A stretch of 35,000 bases of DNA from Symbiodinium natans (taxonomy: Eukaryota > Sar > Dinophyceae > Suessiales > Symbiodiniaceae): the NCBI GenBank assembly GCA_905221605.1, contig CAJNDS010000788.1, positions 1 to 35,000 of the forward strand, given 5' to 3'. Shown piece after piece: positions 1 to 8,100 of the stretch (position 1 is the stretch's first letter; the number at the start of each line of letters is the position of its first letter). The position numbers were made by a program, and so were the translations under genes. The notes below the pieces were generated by a model. The model saw only the letters and a list, made by a program, of their open reading frames with translations, did not search any database and was not told the origin of the DNA.

Positions 1-2872
1 CCAGCTGCTTATCCTCAACCTGAATGGGGTGCAGCCGCCACGCTTGCTTATCCTCAACCTGAATGGGGGCCAGGTCCTTTTCCTGAACCAGAATGAGGCG
101 CAGCCGCCGCGTTTGCTTATCCCCAACCTGAATCGGGGCCAGGTCCTTATCCTGCACCAGAATGAGGCGCAACCGCCACGTTTGCTTATCCTCAACCTAA
201 ATAGGGGCCAGGTCCTTACCCTCAACCAGAATGAGGCGCAGCCGCTACGTTTGCTTATCCTCAACTTGAATGGGGGCCAGGTCCTTATCCTCAACCAGAA
301 TGAGGCGCAGCCGCCACGTTTGCTTGTCCCCAACCTGAATGGGGACCAGGTCCTTTTCCTCAGAATGAGGCACAGCCGCCACGTTTGCTTATCCTCAACC
401 TGAATGGAGGCCAGGTCCTTATCCTCAACCAGAATGAGGCGTAGCCGCCACGATTTCTTGTCCCCAACCTGAATGGGGGCCAGGTCCTTCTCCTGAGAAT
501 GAGGCGCAGCCGCCACGTTTGCTTACCCAACCTGCATGAAGGCCAGTTCCGGCGCAGCCGCCACGTTTGCTTGTCCTCACAACCTGTGAATGGGCCAGGT
601 CCTTATCCTCAACCAGAATGAGGCGCAGCCGCCACGTTTGCTTATCCTCAATCTGTGAATGGGGGGCCAGGTCCTTATCCTGAACCAGAATGAGGCGCAG
701 CCGCCACATTTGCTTATCCTCAACCTGTGAACGCGGGCCAGGTCCTTATCCTCAACCAGAATGAGGCGCAGCCGCCACATTTGCTTATCCTCAACCTGAA
801 TGGGGGCCAGGTCCTTATCCTCAACCAGAATGAGGCGCAGCCGCCACGTTTGCTTATCCCCAACCTGAATGGGGGCCAGGTCCTTTTCCTCAGACTGAGG
901 CACAGCCGCCACGTTTGCTTATCCTCAACCTGAATGGGGGCCAGGTCCTTATCCTCAACCAGAATGAGGCGCAGCCGCCACGTTTTCTTATCCCCAACCT
1001 GAATGGGGGCCAGGTCCTTCTCCTGAGAATGAGGCGCAGCCGCCACGTTTGCTTATCCCCAACCTGCATGGGGGCCAGTTCCGGCGCAGCCGCCACGTTT
1101 GCTTATCCTCAACCTGTGAATGGGCCAGGTCCTTATCCTCAACCAGAATGAGGCGCAGCCGCCACGTTTGCTTATCCTCAACCTGTGAATGGGGGCCAGG
1201 TCCTTGTCCTCAACCAGAATGAGGCGCAGCCGCCACGTTTGCTTATCCTCAACCTGGATGGCGGCCAGGTCCTTATCCTCAACCAGAATGAGGCGCAGCC
1301 GCCACGCTTGCTTATCCTCAACCTGAATAGGGGCCAGGTCCTTATCCTCAACCAGAATGAGGCGCAGCCGCCACGTTTGCTTATCCTCAACCTGAATGGG
1401 GCCCAGGTCCTTATCCTCAACCAGAATGAGGCGCAGCTGCCACGCTTGCTTATCCTCAACCTGAATGGGGGCCAGGTCCTTATCCTGAACCAGAATATGA
1501 GGTGCAGCCGCCACGTTTGCTTATCCCCAACCTGAATGGGGGCCAGGTCCTTATCCTCAACCAGAATGAGGCGCAGCCGCCACGTTTGCTTATCCTCAAC
1601 CTGAATAGGGGCCAGGTCCTTACCCTCAACCAGAACGAGGCGCAGCCGCCACGCTTGCTTATTATCCTCAACCTGAATGGGGGCCAGGTCCTTATCCTCA
1701 ACCAGAATGAGGCGCAGCCGCCACGTTTTCTTATCCCCAGCCTGAATGGGGGCCAGGTCCTTATCCTCAACCAAAGGTCCTTATCCTCAACCACAATGAG
1801 GCGCAGCCGCCACGTTTGCTTATCCTCAACCTGAATAGGGGCCAGGTCCTTACCCTCAACCAGAATTGAGGCGCAGCCGCCACGTTTGCATATCCTCAAC
1901 CTGAATGGGGGCCAGGTCCTTTTCCTCAGAATGAGGCACAGCCGCCACGTTTGCTTATCCTCAACCTGTGAATGGGGGCCAGGTCCTTATCCTCAACCAG
2001 AATGAGGCGCAGCCGCCACGTTTGCTTATTCCCAACCGAAAAGGGGGCCAGGTCCTTATCCTCAACCAGAATGAGGCGCAGCCGCCACGTTTGCACCGCG
2101 GGCCAGGTCCGGCGCAGCCGCCACGTTTGCTTATTCCCAACCGAAAAGGGGGCCAGGTCCTTATCCTCAACCAGAATGAGGCGCAGCCGCCACGTTTGCA
2201 CCGCGGGCCAGGTCCGGCGCAGCCGCCACGTTTGCTTATCCTCAACCTGTGAATGGGGCCAGGTCCTTATCCTCTCAACCAGAATGAGGCGCAGCCGCCA
2301 CGTTTGCTTATCCCCAACCTGTGAACGGGGGCCAGGTCCTTATCCTCAACCAGAATGAGGCGCAGCCGCCACGTTTGCTTATCCTCAACCTGTGAATGGG
2401 GGCCAGGTCCTTATCCTCAACCAGAATGAGGCGCAGCCGCCACGTTTGCTTATCCTCAACCTGTGAATGGGGGCCAGGTCCTTATCCTCAACCAGAATGA
2501 GGCGCAGCCGCCGCGTTTAACCTGAATGGCGGCCAGGTCCTTATCCTCAACCAGAATGAGGCGCAGCCGCCACGCTTGCTTATGAATGGGGGCCAGGTCC
2601 TTATCCTCAACCAGAATGAGGCGCAGCCGCCACGTTTGTTGATCCTCAACCTGTGAATGGGGGGCCAGGTCCTTATCCTCAACCAGAATGAGGCGCAGCC
2701 GCCACATTTGCTTATCCTCAACCTGAATGGGGGCCAGGTCCTTATCCTCAACCAGAATGAGGCGCAGCCGCCACGTTTGTTGATCCTCAACCTGTGAATG
2801 GGGGGCCAGGTCCTTATCCTCAACCAGAATGAGGCGCAGCCGCCACGTTTGCTCATCCTCAACCTGAATAGG
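1..2872. repeat. 69-bp satellite array, about forty copies
   Basis: The unit is about 69 bp and is itself built from two related halves. Each half starts with CTTATCCTCAACC; one continues TGAATGGGGGCCAGGTC and the other AGAATGAGGCGCAGCCGCC. Copies differ by point changes, by GAATG/GTGAATG length variants, and by occasional truncated units (for example near 545-560, 2090-2115 and 2510-2525). Because 69 is a multiple of 3, stop-free runs appear on both strands, giving 23-residue peptide repeats that are almost certainly not genes. The array reaches the left edge of the window, so its full length is unknown. It stops abruptly at about 2872. Confidence 0.95.
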
Positions 2873-3440
2873 GAGCAGGCGCCAGCATGTCAAGCCATTC
2901 GCAGGAGATGCTTCCTACATCCGCTACTATAGCAGCGGCAGCCCAAGGCCGTCTGCAGAGCCGGAACCAAGAAGTATGCACAGTCTTGGATGGGGAGCCA
3001 ACCCCACTGGACACGTTGGTCCTCTCCGATGAGTTATGGGACATCGTCACCGCGCAGGACACCCAGCAGCCATGAAGACATACCATGCGCTGCGCAGGTA
3101 ACAGGAAAATAAGATGCTTCTCGTGGCCTTTACAAGACCGTGGCTTGTCGAGTCGCTAGTCTGTGCGTCCGCTGCAACGAGAGCAGCCGGCGGCATCAAG
3201 CACGCGCAAGCTGGTGCCCCGCGTAGCAATATTTGGTTCAAGCTAGTTGGAGCAGGCAGCCTTCGTCGCTCAAGCTCTTGGATGTCCTGCAGGCCCCAGC
3301 AGTGCAGAGCATGTTTGGAAATGAGACCTCTCACACCATGATGTTGACCCACAGGAAACGTGATGTCCTTACCTCAGCTCATGGGCCGATCTGTAAACTC
3401 CGGATGATATGTCTTGAACTAGAGGCTAGCTTGGACGTTC
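2873..3440. other. spacer with no recognisable gene
   Basis: Only short ORFs are present and none matches a family I recognise. The stretch 2980-3060 encodes, on the plus strand, a peptide containing PLDT followed by a hydrophobic and acidic stretch. It weakly resembles the GPIPLDTTKLV segment of the ORF ending at 4644, so it may be another eroded copy of that module. Confidence 0.4.
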
Positions 3441-3444
3441 GACA

Positions 3445-3530
3445 GCAGTTCCGCAGGACCGAGCCACCTCGATGCCCCAAACCTGGTTTTGGACAGGGAC
3501 GTGATGACGAACGCCTGGAGTAGCGCAGGC
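3445..3530 (+). repeat. degenerate copy of the PLDT/VITDAW module
   Basis: Aligned by eye, this stretch follows 4470-4560 with many substitutions: GACAGC..TCC..CAGGACC near the start, an acidic PLDT-like stretch, and GACGTGAT-ACG-ACGCCTGGAG at the end. It is not an open coding frame. The related copy at about 3790-3850 shares ATCACCGACGCCTGG with 4530-4550. Confidence 0.55.
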
Positions 3531-3534
3531 CAGG

Positions 3535-3712
3535 GCCTTATTCTCAACCTCGGCAATTCGCCTTATCCCCAATCTGACTAAGTGGGGCAAGGTCTTAGCG
3601 GCGGCTGGGGGTGTTATCCACAATGAATTGGCACCATGAGGCGCAGCCTCAGGTGTGTTTGCCTTCTCACTTGAATGGTGAGCCAGACGTGTATTCTCAG
3701 CCTGACCAGACG
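3535..3712. repeat. degenerate copies of the 69-bp satellite
   Basis: The segment 3636-3710 reads ATGAGGCGCAGCC...TTTGCCTTCTCAC.TTGAATGG, then CAGACGTGTATTCTCAGCCTGACCAGA. This is the same order of words as one unit of the left-hand array with about 20 to 25 percent divergence. The preceding 3535-3600 (TTATTCTCAACCTC..., CTTATCCCCAATCTGA) looks like a second decayed unit. The satellite has therefore been dispersed or left behind outside the main array. Confidence 0.7.
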
Positions 3713-3903
3713 CCGGGCGTGCTTCGAGGAGAACAAGGCCACCTTGCGATGTTGTTGTTTCTGCTTCTGCGGGCCCAATACACTTTGAAATGACCAAGCT
3801 AGTTTGCGGAACGACACGATCACCGACGCCTGGGCTTGGCTCGACCTTCTGAATGGAGCACGCAAATTTCAAACAGAGAGCTGTAGATTTGCAATTCGTT
3901 TCC

Positions 3904-4644
3904 ATGGCCCCTTGTCATCGGTGCGGCGTGGGGACAAGGAGCGGCAGAGGACAAGGATGGTGCAGCAATCCGCAGTGCCGCCAAGCCGAAAAAGAAGAGC
4001 GCCTGGCCCAGAAGAGTGCAGAGAAAACTGCTCGACAACAACAGCGAGCGTCGCAGGGAGCGGGAAGTCGTGGACCCTTGCGCAGGGTGCAGGCAGAGGC
4101 AGAGGAGCAAGCAGGCAGCCGTGGACCTTTGCGCGAAGAAGGCAGCAAAGTGGAAGATGAACATGAGAGAGAAGAGTGGAACAAAGCAATGGAGTTCCAG
4201 AATGGAGAGCCTCTCGCCAACATGACGGTGAAATTCCTGAACATGCAAGGTAGCGAAATCCACACCTCGAAGCCTTATCCGCTCTGGCACGTCGAACCGT
4301 GTGAATCTTTCCAGGAAGCCTGGCTGCACACTTTGCACGAAGGAAACAACCCAGATCGCTGTCTCTCTCTGCACCAACTACGTCACAGACGACAAGAAAC
4401 AAAGAAGCCTATCCCGGCAGAAACGCTGCAATATCGCAGCGCCAGGGAAGTCTTGCTTCACGATTTGGACAGCGGTCCTACAGGACCCATCCCCCTCGAC
4501 ACCACGAAGCTGGTTGTGGGTGGAGACGTGATCACGGACGCCTGGAGCTGGCGTGAACTCTCGGATCGTAGTGATCGTAGCTTCGGCAACAACATCGTCC
4601 ACGTGCAAGTTGTCTACATGTCAGAGAAAGCCACAGACCCATAG
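3904..4644 (+). CDS. hypothetical protein sharing its N-terminus with the downstream Helitron protein
   Basis: This ORF gives 246 residues from the ATG at 3904; an in-frame ATG at 3853 would add 17. The start at 3904 is preferred because the sequence MAPCHRC and the upstream CTGTAGATT..CAATTCGTT..CC recur at the other copy (4859). Residues 1-25 form a probable zinc knuckle, C-x2-C-x12-C-x4-C. Next comes a charged Gln/Arg/Glu-rich stretch with the GSRGPLR repeat seen in the Helitron protein. The C-terminal 160 residues, containing ANMTVKFLNM, GPIPLDTTKLV and VITDAWSW, are unrelated to a helicase and I do not recognise them. It may be a partial duplication of the transposon's 5' part joined to another sequence, or a small accessory gene. 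Pieces of the C-terminal module recur upstream in decayed form. Confidence 0.5.
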   Translation: MAPCHRCGVGTRSGRGQGWCSNPQCRQAEKEERLAQKSAEKTARQQQRASQGAGSRGPLRRVQAEAEEQAGSRGPLREEGSKVEDEHEREEWNKAMEFQNGEPLANMTVKFLNMQGSEIHTSKPYPLWHVEPCESFQEAWLHTLHEGNNPDRCLSLHQLRHRRQETKKPIPAETLQYRSAREVLLHDLDSGPTGPIPLDTTKLVVGGDVITDAWSWRELSDRSDRSFGNNIVHVQVVYMSEKATDP

Positions 4645-4858
4645 AGCTGCACGTGTGACCACGTTGTGTTAGAGCAAGGCGTACCTACAGAGTCCCAGTG
4701 CGAGCCACGAGCAAGAAAATGAACAGCACGCAAAGGCAGAGCAGCTTTGCAAGTGCTTGATCATTGGCTTCTACAGCTCATTCACCGAGCTTGCTCGCAG
4801 CGTTTCGGATACAGCCCTGTAGCTGAAACAGAGAACTGTAGATTCACAATTCGTTGCC

Positions 4859-5143
4859 ATGGCCCCTTGCCATCGATGCAGCTTGGGGATAAGGAGGGGC
4901 AGAGGACAAGGATGGTGCAGCAATCCGCAATGCCGCCAAGCCGAACGAGAAGAGAACCTGGGCCACAAGAATGCAGAGAAAAGAGCTCGGCAACAACAGC
5001 GTTCGGCGCAGGGAGCGGGAAGTCGTGGACCCTTGCGCGAAGAAGACAGCAAAGAGGAAGAGCGCCGACAGCTGCGTGAGGCAAGGGCGCGGGCAAAGGC
5101 AGAGGAGGAACAGCAAAGAGGAAGAGCGCCGAAAGCTGCATGA
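4859..5143 (+). pseudogene. displaced N-terminal reading frame of the Helitron protein
   Basis: This frame opens with MAPCHRC and has the same C-x2-C-x12-C-x4-C knuckle as the ORF at 3904. It continues into the GSRGPLREEDSKEEERR repeat that is also found in the large downstream frame. It stops at 5143 because one repeat copy near 5107-5118 lacks 32 bp relative to the next copy (compare 5168-5210). A 32-bp loss shifts the frame exactly onto that of the 4971-10760 ORF. The simplest reading is that this was the original N-terminus of the transposon protein and that the deletion split it. An assembly error in the repeat or removal by splicing are the alternatives. Confidence 0.65.
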
Positions 5144-8100
5144 GGCAAGGGCGCGGGCAGAAGCAGAGGAGGGAGCAGGCAGCCGTGGACCTTTGCGCGA
5201 AGAAGACAGCAAAGAGGAAGAGCGCCGAAAGCTGCATGAGGCAAGGGCGCGGGCAGAAGCAGAGGAGGAAGCAGGCAGCCGTGGACCTTTGCGCGAAGAA
5301 GACAGCAAAAGAGAAGAGCGGCGACAGTTGCACGAGGCAAGGGTGCAGGCAGAGGCTGACGAGGGAGTGGGCGGCCGAGGGCCCAAACCCATCGCCTCGG
5401 AGATTCAGCAGCAGGGCTACCCGTTTCCAGATGAGGACACCTTGACCCAGGAGCAGGCGCAAGCCCATTACTTGGCTTTTGCGCGGAGCTGGAGCAGATT
5501 TGGCCTTTCTCGTCTGTGCCAGAACTGCCAGACTCTAACGCCAGGGAGGCACTGCAAAGCAGCCAAAGGAAGTGGCCAGCTGCTCTGCAAGAATTGCCGC
5601 GAGAATCGCACCAAGGTGGTTTTGCCAATCCCGGCCCCCATCCCAGAGGCGCTGCAAAGTCTGCTACCCATCGAGCAGCATCTCCTCGCCATGGCACGCA
5701 TCTCGCAGGTCTTGTTGGACAAGCTGCCATCAGGCGGCCCGAGCGCGCAGTGGGGTCGCATGTACGCAGTGCTCATGCAGGATCCCTTCATCTGCGACGT
5801 CCTCGAAGGTGCCACTTTGGAGGAAGACGGTACAGTGTTGGTCGAGGGCGTCGACGGCATGACCGCATCTCCCGCGCGTCTGGAGCACCTGCACGCAGCC
5901 TTGCAAGCCTTGAAAGAACTGCACTGCCTCTATCAACGGAGCCCCGCAGTGGACAGAGCCCTGGCGAGAATGGCTGCCATCCTAGCCAACAAGACATCGG
6001 CTGCGGCTGCGATGCCCGCAGACCCACTTCCAGGAACAGAAGCTAATCAAGAGATCGAGATGACGTACCTGGTGCCGAAGCAATTCCAAGCCCCCAAAGC
6101 CGACATTCGTGATTTGCGAAAAGTGCGAGGATCCGCAGACCTCAGTGATGGCATGGATGCAAAATTCTTCCCACACTTGTTTCCAACCGGCACAGGAGGC
6201 TGGCAGAACGACAACGGGAGCTTTTCCCAATATGCCCGGAAGCGTCTGCTGAGCGTGGATGCCCGCTTCGAAGCGTCCACGGCCTACATCATGTGGCTTC
6301 TGGAGATGCAGACCAAGAAACGACTTTCTGGAAACATCAACGTCCGGATCGGCAACCAACGGGCGCCCTACAGCAGTAGCGACTACGAGAACGGTAGCCG
6401 TCAGGTGTACGCTGCCTTGCGGGACATGCCTGGCACGCAGCCGTACCTCTACGCCAAGAAGGGGGTGGCGCTCAACATGTACGAGCAGCTTGGCGCTCCC
6501 AACTTTTTCATGACACTGTCCTGCCACGCGCGCCAGCCTGCCTTGCTCCTCGCGGCTATCTCGGCGCGGCTGCTGCGGCTGCATCCGGACCGCCCTCACG
6601 CAGAACTGGAGAAACACGCTGCAGAGATCCTGTTCCGCTACCAGAATGACAAGAGCTTCACTTGGGACAGGCTGTCGCCCAACCAGCTGTGCAACCAGCA
6701 GCCGGCGGTGGTAGCGCGACAATTCATGCACCAAGTCTCTCAGCTGATGTGGTGGCTGTCCAGCACGCGCGGCTCGCAAGTCCACCCGCACGAAGATGCT
6801 GATCCACAAGATGGAGTCGAGGAGAACGACCGGGAGGATGCAGAAGACGATGCCCAGGCGCCGGCCACGGACTCCGCAGGCCTTCATCGCCGCATGCGCA
6901 AGGAACGGCCTCCTTTCAAAGTGCTGGATTACATCATCCGCATAGAGTGGCAAAAGAGGGGCTACCCCCACGGTCACATCCTGCTTTGGATCGAAGAGTG
7001 GGCCAATGCAAAGCAGCAGCCAGACAAGACAGCGCCCTACAGCCGGGACTCGGAACAAGCAGCTGAGACGCCGGTTCCAGACTGGTCTGACGAAGAGGCC
7101 ATGGAGAACTTCATACCCAAGTGTGCGGAGGACCTCAGCGACAAGTATATCTGCACCAAGTCCCCGAACACGTGGCGCCAGTCCCACCGCGTATCAGCAA
7201 GAGATAGAGAAGTAAACGCCAAGCTGTCCGCAGAAGTGGTGCACAACCACACGCCGTACTGCGGCATGTACTCAGAAGGCGCCTGTCGATTTGGATTTCC
7301 ACATGATGCAGAGCCCCGGGCTCGGCGTCGAACATCGCAGGAGCAGTACGCCAACAGCCGCTGGAAGAGCAGCCTTGCCACAAGACGAGTGAAGGGAGAC
7401 AGCATGATGGGCCAGTACAACATTCGAATCTTGCGGATGTGGAGGGCAAGCATGGACCTGCAGGTGATTTGCGAGCTCACCAGTGCCAGTCGGTACGTAC
7501 TGGGCTACACTTTCAAGTCGGAGGAGGATCGCGAGGCGCAGCGGCGAATGGAAAACATGCTTGCCAACCTAACAAGTCAGAGCACGGGCGCCGGCCTCGA
7601 CAATCAGAAGATCTACAAGGCAGCCCACGCGGCGTTGCAAGGTAGGACCACGTCGACCTTCGAGGCATGCCACCTTCTGCTGGGCTTCCCGATCATCGAA
7701 TTCTCCAGGGACAACGTCTGGGTACAGGTAGGGCCTCCAGACACCTGGACTGTGTGGGTGCCCAAGCACGAGGAGCAGGTGGCCTTGCAGCAGCCCACCG
7801 ACTACCGCAACAAGAAGATGCGCCAAGGCGGGAACCTGCCCGTTGCTCATCACTGGTACCGCGAGATGCAAACCACCTTCGGTGAACATGAGACGACCTT
7901 GCCAGTGGAAGGCGGGGAACCGGTTTCCTGTCGGTTTAATGAGGTCACCTTCCTGGACTTTTGCGCGGCTTTCAAGTACACCGGCGTGCAAGAACCGCAG
8001 CCTCGCAGGAGGCCTGCAATCGTCGGCTACCAGAACTTCAACCCGGATGAGGAGGCCGAAGCTTTCTACTACTCCAAGTTGCTGCTGCACTTGGTGTGGA

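Noticed and set aside
1-2893. Many 60-200-codon ORFs with 23-residue repeats on both strands
   Set aside because: They are a by-product of a 69-bp satellite whose length is divisible by three; all frames repeat equally well and no start or domain supports translation.
4771-7187. Long minus-strand ORFs (about 319 and 401 codons) opposite the Helitron gene
   Set aside because: They are antisense to a frame with complete catalytic motifs, are biased low-complexity or motif-free, and arise from high GC content.
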